NCBI GenBank assembly: GCA_022709775.1
Contig: JAKLIE010000147.1
Span: 1-5,798 of the forward strand
Length of the DNA: 5,798 nt
Direction: 5' to 3'
Source of the DNA: Pseudomonadota bacterium
GTDB lineage: Bacteria; Pseudomonadota; Gammaproteobacteria; Burkholderiales; Casimicrobiaceae
The number at the start of each line of letters is the position of its first letter. Within the stretch, counting starts at the first letter, position 1. Under the pieces are notes generated by a model. It did no database searches and had not been told where the DNA came from. It saw only the letters and a program-made list of their open reading frames with translations. Position numbers and translations under genes: made by a program. Positions 1-5,798 of this stretch are shown piece after piece.

Positions 1-851
1 CCTACCTGCGCCTGGTCGCGAACGAGAACGACGATCCCGCGTTCCTGCGCGCCGTCGCGGTGCCCAGGCGCGGCGTCGGGCAGACGACGCTCACGAAGCT
101 CTCCGAGGTCGCGGCCGCGCGGCACGAGAGCCTCGCCGCGGCGGTCCACGCGCCAGGGTTCGCGGCGGCCGCACAGGTGCGCGCGCACGCGACGCTCGTC
201 GAGTTCGCGCGGATGCTCGACGGACTGCGCCACCGCGCGCCGCGCGAGCCGGCCGGGCGCCTTATCGACGAGCTCCTGGGCGCGATCGGCTACGAGGACC
301 ACCTGCTCTCGACGTTCGACAAGCGCGAGGCGGCGGCGAAGATCGAGAGCGTCCGCGACTTCACCGGCTGGCTCGCGAGGAAGGGCGAGGCCGATCGCAA
401 GACGCTCATCGACCTCACGCAGATGATCGCGCTGATCACGATGCTCGAGGGGCGCGACGGCGAGGGCGTCGACGCGGTGCGGCTCTCGACGCTGCACGCG
501 GCGAAGGGGCTCGAGTTCCCGCACGTGTTCCTCGTCGGCCTCGAGGAAGGCATCCTGCCGCACCGCGAGTCGGTCGAAGCGGGCACGATCGACGAGGAGC
601 GACGCCTCATGTACGTGGGGCTCACGCGCGCCGAGCGCTCGCTGCACCTGTCGTTCTGCCGCACGCGCAGCCGCGCGGGCGGGCGCGTCGACTGCGCGCC
701 GTCGCGCTTCCTCAAGGAGCTCGCGCAGGACGACCTGCGCTGGGCGGGGCAGGCGCTGCCGGCGGACGAGGCCGCGCGCGAGAAGGCTGCGGGTTCCGAG
801 CGGCTGGCCGCGCTCAAGGCGGCGCTCGCGAGGCCGGCCGCGCCGAAATGA
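1..851 (+). CDS. rep: ATP-dependent DNA helicase Rep, C-terminal part (5' end outside window)
   Basis: Superfamily 1A 3'-5' DNA helicase; in characterised bacteria Rep unwinds DNA ahead of forks, clears bound proteins and helps restart replication. The frame is open from base 3 and ends at TGA 849-851, giving 282 visible residues, roughly the last 40% of a protein that is usually about 670 residues. The GTG at 60 is internal, because the preceding codons (YLRLVANENDDPAFLRAV) are already Rep-like. Helicase motif V with the STLHAAKGLEF core lies at bases 486-518, followed by GLEEGILPH. Motif VI (EERRLMYVGLTRAE), which carries the ATP-contacting arginine, lies at 594-635. The tail SRFLKEL-QDDLRW near 700-740 and the final LAALKAALA helix match the end of E. 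coli Rep rather than UvrD or PcrA, whose C-terminal regions differ. Walker A and B motifs fall outside the window. It converges on the cytochrome gene. Recognition is from memory of the family; confidence in Rep over another UvrD-like helicase is high. Confidence 0.93.
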   Translation, partial: YLRLVANENDDPAFLRAVAVPRRGVGQTTLTKLSEVAAARHESLAAAVHAPGFAAAAQVRAHATLVEFARMLDGLRHRAPREPAGRLIDELLGAIGYEDHLLSTFDKREAAAKIESVRDFTGWLARKGEADRKTLIDLTQMIALITMLEGRDGEGVDAVRLSTLHAAKGLEFPHVFLVGLEEGILPHRESVEAGTIDEERRLMYVGLTRAERSLHLSFCRTRSRAGGRVDCAPSRFLKELAQDDLRWAGQALPADEAAREKAAGSERLAALKAALARPAAPK

Positions 852-852
852 A

Positions 853-876
853 GAACGCGGCCCTGAGGCCGCGTTC
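853..876. terminator. Perfect 10-bp hairpin between convergent genes, probable bidirectional terminator
   Basis: GAACGCGGCC at 853-862 is followed by the loop CTGA and then the exact complement GGCCGCGTTC at 867-876. It starts two bases after the rep stop codon and ends 21 bases before the stop of the opposing cytochrome gene. Read leftward the stem is followed by a T-rich stretch (TTCATTTC), so it is a better intrinsic terminator for the cytochrome transcript. Read rightward there is no T-run, so termination of rep here would be weaker or would rely on the stem alone. Confidence 0.7.
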
Positions 877-897
877 GTCGGCGGAGCGGCGAGCGGA

Positions 898-1749
898 CTA
901 CTTCGCGGCCGCCACCATGAAATCGACGGCGGCCTTGATGTCGGCATCCGGGACCGACGCTGCGCCGCCCTTCGGCGGCATCACGCCGGCCTTGCCCTGG
1001 AAGCCCTTGAGCGCGTGGTCGTAGAGCACGTTGGCGCCCTGGGCGATGCGAGGCGCCCATGCGGCCTTGTCGCCGACCTTCGGCGCGCCCGCGATGCCCA
1101 TGCCGTGGCAGGCCACGCAGGCGGTGTCGTAGATCTTCTTGCCATCCGCCTTCGCCGGTTCGGCGGCAGGGGTCGCGGCCGGCGCGGCCGAGGCGACGGC
1201 GGAAGGCGCCGCGGCCTTGGCGGAAGCTGCGGCCGGCGCGGCGGACTTCGCCTCGGCGGGTGCCGCGGCAACGGGCGCTTCCTTCCACGATGCGCCCGCC
1301 TTGTTGACCATGAAGGCGACCGCGCGCTGCACCTCGGCGTCCGTCAGGTCCGCGTTGCCGCCGCGCGGCGGCATCGCGCGGATGCCCGCGATCGCGTGCT
1401 GGACCGTGAGCTTCTCGCCCTGCGCGATCACCTTGCCCCATGCGGTCTTGTCGCCGAGCTTGTGCGCGCCGGCGATCCCGGTCTCGTGGCAGGTCTTGCA
1501 CACCTGCCCGAACACCTGCTCGCCGGTGAGGTTGCCTTTCGGACCGGACGGCGCGGCGATCTTCACGACGCCGACCGGCGCGATGCGCGAAAGGATCGCC
1601 GCATCGTCGCCGGTGCCGTGGGGGCGGCCGGTGACGAGCTGCGTGACCAGGATGATCAGCGCGATCGGCACGACGAACGCGAGCACGACGACGATGATGA
1701 GCTGCTTGGGGGTCTTGATCGGGGAGCTGTGCTGGTCGGGTTCGTTCAT
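898..1749 (-). CDS. Membrane-anchored dihaem cytochrome c5 family protein
   Basis: 283-residue c-type cytochrome predicted to carry electrons in the periplasm, probably between the bc1 complex and a terminal oxidase. Residues 17-38 form an uncleaved hydrophobic anchor (LIIVVVLAFVVPIALIILV). Two haem-binding motifs follow, CKTCH at 84-88 and CVACH at 211-215. Each is followed by a conserved GIAGA-K-GDK-AW segment and a likely axial methionine in MPPRGG (M126) and MPPKGG (M257). The two haem domains are clear tandem copies, joined by an Ala/Pro/Lys linker at about 155-200. This anchor-domain-linker-domain plan is that of neisserial cytochrome c5 (CycB), which feeds the cbb3 oxidase; transfer of that role here is inference. 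The ATG at 1749 is the only start that keeps the whole anchor, and no upstream in-frame start was seen, yet there is no clear Shine-Dalgarno before it. A promoter lies at 1788-1815. It is a single-gene unit convergent with rep. Confidence 0.92.
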   Translation of the reverse strand: MNEPDQHSSPIKTPKQLIIVVVLAFVVPIALIILVTQLVTGRPHGTGDDAAILSRIAPVGVVKIAAPSGPKGNLTGEQVFGQVCKTCHETGIAGAHKLGDKTAWGKVIAQGEKLTVQHAIAGIRAMPPRGGNADLTDAEVQRAVAFMVNKAGASWKEAPVAAAPAEAKSAAPAAASAKAAAPSAVASAAPAATPAAEPAKADGKKIYDTACVACHGMGIAGAPKVGDKAAWAPRIAQGANVLYDHALKGFQGKAGVMPPKGGAASVPDADIKAAVDFMVAAAK

Positions 1750-1787
1750 GGCGTCGCGTCGGGCGGCGGGGGGACGGCAAACGCGCC

Positions 1788-1815
1788 ATTATACCGGCCT
1801 GACAGCGCCTGTCCC
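1788..1815 (-). promoter_or_regulatory. Sigma70-like promoter for the cytochrome gene
   Basis: On the minus strand a perfect TATAAT (1793 down to 1788) is preceded, across a 16-base spacer, by GGGACA (1815 down to 1810), which matches the TTGACA consensus at four of six positions. The predicted start of transcription near 1781 would leave a leader of about 30 bases before the cytochrome ATG. A perfect TATAAT is notable in such GC-rich sequence. A short dyad, GACAG-CGC-CTGTC at 1801-1813, covers the spacer and part of the -35 element and could be an operator, though five-base arms are weak evidence. Confidence 0.6.
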
Positions 1816-1832
1816 GGCCCGGCGGGGCTTTC

Positions 1833-1862
1833 TGGACGAAGGGGCCCGCGAGCGGCTAAAAT
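1833..1862 (+). promoter_or_regulatory. Sigma70-like promoter for tRNA-Arg
   Basis: TGGACG at 1833-1838 (four of six to TTGACA), an 18-base spacer, then TAAAAT at 1857-1862 (five of six to TATAAT). Transcription would begin about 1868-1870, only a few bases before the mature tRNA 5' end at 1874. The bases after the -10 element are GGCCGG; a GC-rich discriminator of this kind is typical of stable-RNA promoters under stringent control. The regulatory reading is inference from that motif alone. Confidence 0.55.
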
Positions 1863-1873
1863 GGCCGGTTCGC

Positions 1874-1950
1874 GCGCCCGTAGCTCAGTTGGATAGAGTA
1901 TTGGTTTCCGAAGCCAAGGGTCACAGGTTCGAATCCTGTCGGGCGCGCCA
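1874..1950 (+). tRNA. tRNA-Arg, anticodon CCG (reads CGG)
   Basis: A complete cloverleaf of 77 bases including the encoded CCA. Acceptor stem GCGCCCG (1874-1880) pairs with CGGGCGC (1940-1946), followed by discriminator G1947 and CCA 1948-1950. The D arm is GCTC (1883-1886) with GAGT (1896-1899) around the loop AGTTGGATA. The anticodon stem TTGGT (1901-1905) pairs with GCCAA (1913-1917), closing with a T-G wobble, around the loop TTCCGAA; anticodon CCG is at 1908-1910. The T arm ACAGG / CCTGT (1923-1927, 1935-1939) holds the canonical loop TTCGAAT. All invariant positions look normal. Its job is to decode CGG, a useful codon in a GC-rich genome. It stands alone, expressed from its own promoter, and converges on the outer-membrane protein gene. 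No integrase or displaced 3' copy of the tRNA lies in the window, so nothing suggests an integrated element here. Confidence 0.97.
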
Positions 1951-1967
1951 CCCGATCCCCCCGGCCT

Positions 1968-1997
1968 CCCGGGCGTGGATCGACCCACGTTCCCGGG
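1968..1997. terminator. GC-rich hairpin between tRNA-Arg and the convergent outer-membrane protein gene
   Basis: CCCGGG (1968-1973) pairs with CCCGGG (1992-1997), and just inside it CGTGG (1974-1978) pairs with CCACG (1985-1989), leaving a two-base TT bulge (1990-1991) and a six-base loop. It sits 17 bases after the tRNA CCA and 15 bases past the stop of the opposing gene, where a shared terminator is expected. Neither side carries a T-run, so it is not a classical intrinsic terminator and may work as a stem barrier or 3'-end stabiliser. Confidence 0.5.
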
Positions 1998-2012
1998 GCG
2001 GCGAAGCGCGGA

Positions 2013-2831
2013 TTACTTCGGGAACATCAGCTGCACCTGCGCGCGGATCTGCCAGTTCGCGGCGTAGTCGGGCCTTACCGCGTTGTAGTACCCGCCGACC
2101 TGCGCGTTCACCGGCAGCTTCCCGACGTGGAAGATGTGGCCGACGCCGCCGCCGATCGGCACGGTCCAGCGGTCGCTCGAGTCCGCTTTCCAGTTCGCGG
2201 TGACCACCGGCGAGGTCGTCAGGTAGGTGCCGCCCGCGAAGTTGTAGTTGACGAACGGCTGCAGCACCATGTTGTTGTACGAGCCGCCTGCGCCGTTCCC
2301 CACCGACCACACGTTGTTGACCAGCACGCCGTAGACCCACGGGTTGCCGTGCTCGAGCTTCAGAACGACGAACGTCGGCCCGAGTCCCCAGCGGTAGGAG
2401 CCGAGCGCCGAGTCCGACGTCGTCGGCATCTGCACGATCGCGCCGACGCCCCAGATCGCGCCCTTCGGCACCGCGGGCGAGACGAACAGCGAGAGCTGCG
2501 CCGGGCCGATTCCGTCGACGCGCGATCCGTCGGGGGTGAACGCCGGTTGCGACACCACCGGAAGGATCGTCCGCGTGATCAGGTTCCAGTCCTTGTCGAT
2601 CTCGATCGGGACGACCGGCTGGATGTTGAGGATGTTCTGGGTCTTCCGGTCGGGGCCGACGTTGAGGTTCGTGTTGTTCTGGAACGGCACGCTGATCAGG
2701 TTGCCGACCGGGTTCTGCGCGAGCTTCGCGAGTTCCTCGCTCGACAGCTCGGCGTGCGGGGCAGTGCTCGCGCAGGCCAGGACCGCGGCGGCGAAACACA
2801 GGACGGATCGGCGTGCGGCGAGGGGCGGCAT
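2013..2831 (-). CDS. Predicted outer-membrane protein, 'neuromedin U'/transporter family
   Basis: 272 residues. Residues 1-27 form an export signal: a basic start (AARR), the hydrophobic stretch SVLCFAAAVLACAS, and a likely signal peptidase I site after PHA (A27). The mature part begins with ELSSEELAKLAQNPVGNLIS and continues with PFQNNTN and NIQPVVP, hallmarks I recall from a widespread bacterial family named 'neuromedin U' in databases, a name borrowed from an animal peptide with no functional basis. Alternating polar and hydrophobic strands, many Gly/Asn/Trp/Tyr and the ending QVQLMFPK suggest a small outer-membrane beta barrel; the true substrate or role is unknown. The start at 2831 is supported by GGAG at 2842-2839, seven bases upstream, and by the signal peptide; the frame stays open much further upstream across tamB, but that part is not protein-like. 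It follows tamB on the same strand after 149 bp and may be transcribed with it. Family membership is fairly sure, function is not. Confidence 0.85.
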   Translation of the reverse strand: MPPLAARRSVLCFAAAVLACASTAPHAELSSEELAKLAQNPVGNLISVPFQNNTNLNVGPDRKTQNILNIQPVVPIEIDKDWNLITRTILPVVSQPAFTPDGSRVDGIGPAQLSLFVSPAVPKGAIWGVGAIVQMPTTSDSALGSYRWGLGPTFVVLKLEHGNPWVYGVLVNNVWSVGNGAGGSYNNMVLQPFVNYNFAGGTYLTTSPVVTANWKADSSDRWTVPIGGGVGHIFHVGKLPVNAQVGGYYNAVRPDYAANWQIRAQVQLMFPK

Positions 2832-2838
2832 CTCGGTT

Positions 2839-2842
2839 CTCC
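2839..2842 (-). promoter_or_regulatory. Ribosome binding site fixing the start of the outer-membrane protein gene
   Basis: GGAG on the minus strand, within CCGGAGAACC, lies seven bases before the ATG at 2831. It decides the start against the much longer open frame that runs upstream into tamB, because the translation directly after it is an export signal sequence. Confidence 0.7.
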
Positions 2843-2955
2843 GGGGCGGGCACGGTCGACGCCCGCCCGGCTGGGGCGGCGCGGCGGGGCGCGCGTCGCG
2901 TGTATTCTCCGCGCTCGCGGCCACGCCGCGCTTGTCAGTTTGAGACACCGGATCG

Positions 2956-2978
2956 GCAGCGCGCGCCAGCGCGCCTGC
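2956..2978 (-). other. GC-rich inverted repeat just downstream of tamB
   Basis: GCGCGC at 2959-2964 pairs with GCGCGC at 2969-2974 around the loop GCCA, and GCA (2956-2958) extends the stem with TGC (2976-2978) across one bulged base. It begins three bases after the tamB stop codon. There is no T-run on the leftward side, so it may be a weak terminator, a transcript-stabilising stem before the next gene, or simply chance in alternating GC sequence. Confidence 0.3.
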
Positions 2979-2980
2979 GG

Positions 2981-5798
2981 TCAGTCGAACGACCGCCGGT
3001 AGGCGATCCCGAGGCCGCTCGCGGTTCCCGTCTCGGCGCGCAGCGTGATCGATTGCGTTAGGTTGTACTCGAGGCGCAGGACGTTGGTCGCGACCGTGAT
3101 CCCCTGTTCGTAGACGAGCGACAGCCGGTCGTTCAGCCGCTTGTTGAACGCGACGACCGGGTTGGCGACCGACTGCCCGCCGGTGCCGATCGCGGTCTGG
3201 CTCCGGAACGAGACGTCGTCGATGCCGAGCTGGCGGGCGATCGTCGTCGCGTACGGCCGCTCGTTCACGCCGAACAGGAGCGACGACGCGGCCGAGATGG
3301 CCGAGATGTCCGCGCCGCTCGACCGGTCGAGACCATGGCCGGTGATGAGCCAGGCGAGCTTCTCGCCGTCCGACATCGCCGGCCTCGAGACGAGCCGAAC
3401 GCGCGGCACCCGCACGCTTCCGGTGAGCTCGACGCCTACGTCGACCGGCAGGTTGGCGCGCATCGCGAGGATGTCGAGCGCGGGATTGTCGAGCGGCCCG
3501 TCGAACAGGAGGCGCGCCCGGTCGCCGTCGAGGTCGAGCCGCTGGCCGAACGCGTAGTACGTGCCATGCGTGGCGTGGATCACGCCTCGCGCCTCGAGGC
3601 GGCCATCCTGCGCGCTCGCCATGCGCAGCCGTCCGCCCAGGTCCGCCTCCAGACCTTCGCCGGAGAACGACAGGCGGTTGCCGAGGTCGATGTCGAGTGC
3701 GAGCGAGAGAGCGTTGCCGAGGCGATCGTCGCGGGGCGCCGGCGGCGGCGCCCGTCCGCGCACGACGACGTCCGGCGAAAGCGTCGCGCCCGGCGCGCGC
3801 TCGAACTCGATGCGGCCCTCGTCGACGGTCACGCGTCCCGCGATCGCGAGACGGCGGTCGACGAGCTCGAGCGTTCCCTCGCCCGTCGCGACCACGCGCC
3901 GGTCGGGCCGGTTCAGCACGCGCAGGCGGCTCGCCGTCCAGGCGAGACGGGTCCCCAGGCCTTCGGGCTCGCCTTCGCGTCGCGCGCGTACCAGCGTGCC
4001 GGTCGCGCGGAACGTGCCGTCGCCCGCGCGGAACGAGAGGCCGTCGAGCGTGACCGCGCCCCGGTCGATGGTCGCGGAGAGGACGCCCTCGTCGAAGTGC
4101 AGGCCCCACTGGGGCGCGTCGAACCGCAGCGAATCGCCGGCGATCCTGCCCGAGAGGACCGGCGCTCCGATCGTCCCCTTCGCTTCGAGCGCGACCCGCA
4201 GGCGACCGTCCGCGGTCGCCGTCGTCCCGAGCCAGGGCTGCAGGAGCCTGAGCGACGGCCACTCACCGTCGAAACGTGCCGACAGCGGCGCGTCGCCCCG
4301 AAGCGTGCCCGGCTTCGCGGTGGGCGAGGGCGCGACCGCGAACGCGAGCGCAGCGCTCCCGCTCCGCGCGGAGGCGAGCGTCGCGTTGCCGTCGATCGCA
4401 TCGCTCGCGAAGCGCACGTCGAGGTCGAGGCGCGAGAGGCCGATCGACGCTTCCTCGCGCGATGCGCCGGGGCCGGCGTCGTAGCGTACGTCGCCGCGCT
4501 CGCGGCGGATCGACACGGTGCCGTCGAGCCGGGGGGAGGCCGCGATCGACCATGCACCGCCGAATGCGACGTCGGTCGTGAACGGCAACGCGACGCCGGC
4601 GATCCGGGCGGCCGTTTCCGCGAGCACGCCGGTGAACGCGCCGTGCGACGTGACCCGGCCCTCCTCGACCAGCAGGTCTTCGACGCGGAACTCGCCGTCG
4701 CCGAAGCGCAGCCGCGCCGCGGCGAGCGCGACGCGGTCGCGCGCGATCTCGAGCCTCGCGGGCGATTCGAGCCGGATGTCGGCATCGCCGGACGACCGGA
4801 ACGCCGCGACGGTTCCCCGCCACTGCATCGCGCCGGGGTCGAGGGCGCCGGCGAGGGACGCCTCGAGATCGCTGCCCGCGACGCGCGCGCGCACGTCCGC
4901 GCGGTGCTCGGCCGGCGTTCCGCGAACGGTGCCCGCGATGCTCGCGATCCGGACGCCGGCGGCGTCGACGTCGCGCGCGTCGAGGTCGAGCTCGACCGGC
5001 TTCCTGTCGATGGGCATGCCGGGGATCTGCTTCCACGCGACGCGGACATCGAGCTTCGCGGCGGCGAATCCCGGGCCGGCGCGCAGCCGCTCGCCCTGCG
5101 CGCGCGCATCGATGCCGACGTTGCCGGGCACGAGGGACGCCGTTCCCTTCGCGGCGAGGCGGCCTTCGAGAGGCGAGGGCAGCCAGGCTTCGGCGAGCGG
5201 GCGCGCCGCATCGAGCTTCGGGAGGTCGACGTCGAACGCGAGCGTGTCGCCGAGGCGCCCGGCGTCGCCCTTCGCGACGACGCGCCCGCCCGCGACGCGC
5301 GCGTCCACCGCGACGTCGCGCGCCCCGGTGCCGGTGAGCTTGGCGCGCGCGGTGCCCGCGAGGGCGACGCCCGACAGGCGCGAGCCGTCGACGAGCGACG
5401 CGTCGACGTTCGCCCGCCACGGAGCGGCGAGCGCGCCGCTCGCGTCCACTCGTCCGTCGAGCGAGCCCTTCGGAAACGCGCCGAACCGCGACGGGTCGAA
5501 GCGCGAGAGCGTCGCGCGAGCGTCGAACGCGAGTGTCCCGTCGAGCGCGATCGTTCCTTCGCCGGTGAGGCGCGCGTCGCTCGCGGTCGCCCGGAGTTGC
5601 GACACCGCGACCCGGCGATCGGCGATCGTCGCGTCGAACGCCGCGGAGATCCCGCGGGTGCGGTCGGAGAGGTCGGCGCGCACGCGCTGCACGTTCGCGT
5701 CGAGGGTCGCGTCGACGCGGCCGGCGATCCGCGTGGAAACGAGCCTGCCGTGGATCCTGGCGAGGTCGACGTCCGCCACGTCGAGCGTGCCGGTGAGG
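2981..5798 (-). CDS. tamB: Translocation and assembly module protein TamB, C-terminal part (5' end outside window)
   Basis: TamB is a very long inner-membrane-anchored periplasmic protein whose beta-taco groove spans the periplasm. It works with the outer-membrane Omp85 protein TamA and is implicated in phospholipid transport to, and protein insertion into, the outer membrane. The frame is open to the right edge, giving 938 visible residues; the GTG at 5779 is internal (LTGTLDVADVDLARIHG reads through it). The protein is a long run of short beta strands with repeated GxxxxxG and DG-L-AR patterns and no cysteine. The diagnostic DUF490/TamB C-terminal domain is present: GTYYAFGQRLDLDGDRARL, FDGPLDNPALDI, SVRVPRVRLVSRPAMSDGEK and LAWLITGHGLD, the MSDGEKLAWLITG signature lying about 130 residues from the end. 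The end, GLGIAYRRSFD, is the usual strand-like tail. The N-terminal anchor, and the tamA gene that often precedes tamB, would lie beyond the right edge. The downstream neighbour is an outer-membrane protein gene. Confidence 0.95.
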   Translation of the reverse strand, partial: LTGTLDVADVDLARIHGRLVSTRIAGRVDATLDANVQRVRADLSDRTRGISAAFDATIADRRVAVSQLRATASDARLTGEGTIALDGTLAFDARATLSRFDPSRFGAFPKGSLDGRVDASGALAAPWRANVDASLVDGSRLSGVALAGTARAKLTGTGARDVAVDARVAGGRVVAKGDAGRLGDTLAFDVDLPKLDAARPLAEAWLPSPLEGRLAAKGTASLVPGNVGIDARAQGERLRAGPGFAAAKLDVRVAWKQIPGMPIDRKPVELDLDARDVDAAGVRIASIAGTVRGTPAEHRADVRARVAGSDLEASLAGALDPGAMQWRGTVAAFRSSGDADIRLESPARLEIARDRVALAAARLRFGDGEFRVEDLLVEEGRVTSHGAFTGVLAETAARIAGVALPFTTDVAFGGAWSIAASPRLDGTVSIRRERGDVRYDAGPGASREEASIGLSRLDLDVRFASDAIDGNATLASARSGSAALAFAVAPSPTAKPGTLRGDAPLSARFDGEWPSLRLLQPWLGTTATADGRLRVALEAKGTIGAPVLSGRIAGDSLRFDAPQWGLHFDEGVLSATIDRGAVTLDGLSFRAGDGTFRATGTLVRARREGEPEGLGTRLAWTASRLRVLNRPDRRVVATGEGTLELVDRRLAIAGRVTVDEGRIEFERAPGATLSPDVVVRGRAPPPAPRDDRLGNALSLALDIDLGNRLSFSGEGLEADLGGRLRMASAQDGRLEARGVIHATHGTYYAFGQRLDLDGDRARLLFDGPLDNPALDILAMRANLPVDVGVELTGSVRVPRVRLVSRPAMSDGEKLAWLITGHGLDRSSGADISAISAASSLLFGVNERPYATTIARQLGIDDVSFRSQTAIGTGGQSVANPVVAFNKRLNDRLSLVYEQGITVATNVLRLEYNLTQSITLRAETGTASGLGIAYRRSFD

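Noticed and set aside
1139..1260. GC-rich repeats resembling a repeat array
   Set aside because: They encode the Ala/Pro/Lys linker of the cytochrome, with no regular spacing or unit; they reflect low-complexity coding sequence rather than CRISPR or a mobile repeat.
290..1789. A 499-residue minus-strand open frame across the rep 3' end and the cytochrome gene
   Set aside because: Composition is dominated by Arg/Gly/Ala with no domain, and it lies antisense to rep and out of frame over the dihaem cytochrome, whose haem motifs are clear. It is a GC-rich shadow frame.
1015..1896. Plus-strand frames opposite the cytochrome gene (1015-1896, 1059-1307, 1139-2203)
   Set aside because: They are antisense to a clear cytochrome, low in complexity, and two run into the promoter or tRNA region; no ribosome site or domain supports them.
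1923..1950. Possible phage or island attachment site at the tRNA-Arg 3' end
   Set aside because: tRNA 3' ends are common integration sites, but no integrase and no second copy of the 3' segment was seen, and the flank passes directly into an ordinary envelope gene.
2832..4262. Long in-frame upstream extension of the outer-membrane protein gene, giving 749 residues
   Set aside because: The extension is Arg/Pro/Ala-rich and lies in another frame of tamB; a signal peptide and GGAG ribosome site directly support the start at 2831.
3913..5420. Two long minus-strand frames (3913-5211 and 4263-5420) and several plus-strand frames (3141-3557, 3561-4484, 3697-4053, 4276-4581) overlapping tamB
   Set aside because: All are rich in Arg/Ser/Pro/Ala with no recognisable motif, while the tamB frame carries the family signatures throughout. 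They are off-frame readings.

Overview
The window is very GC-rich DNA with dense coding on both strands and strong G/C bias at third codon positions. The gene set (Rep-type helicase, a membrane-anchored dihaem cytochrome c5, a tRNA-Arg with encoded CCA, TamB, a proteobacterial outer-membrane 'neuromedin U' family protein) fits a chromosomal segment of a high-GC proteobacterium. The neisserial-type c5 layout makes a betaproteobacterium most likely; this taxonomic placement is inference.

Layout, left to right. (1) 1-851, plus: the C-terminal 282 residues of Rep helicase, truncated by the window edge. (2) 853-876: a perfect 10-bp hairpin between two convergent genes. (3) 898-1749, minus: a dihaem c5-type cytochrome with an N-terminal membrane anchor. 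(4) 1788-1862: a short divergent control region, with one sigma70-like promoter facing left to the cytochrome and one facing right to the tRNA. (5) 1874-1950, plus: tRNA-Arg (anticodon CCG). (6) 1968-1997: a GC-rich hairpin between the tRNA and the next convergent gene. (7) 2013-2831, minus: a predicted outer-membrane protein with an export signal. (8) 2981-5798, minus: the C-terminal 938 residues of TamB, whose N-terminus lies beyond the right edge.

Functionally these are housekeeping modules placed side by side: DNA replication/repair (Rep), respiration (cytochrome c5), translation (tRNA-Arg), and envelope biogenesis (TamB plus the small outer-membrane protein). The last two share a strand with a 149-bp gap and may be co-transcribed, TamB first. 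I see no transposase, integrase, CRISPR array, toxin-antitoxin pair or defence gene. The window looks like ordinary core chromosome, and I did not find a convincing undescribed system. No stretch over 300 bases lacks a gene. The many other long open frames are GC-driven shadows, and several of them run through the tRNA on one strand or the other.
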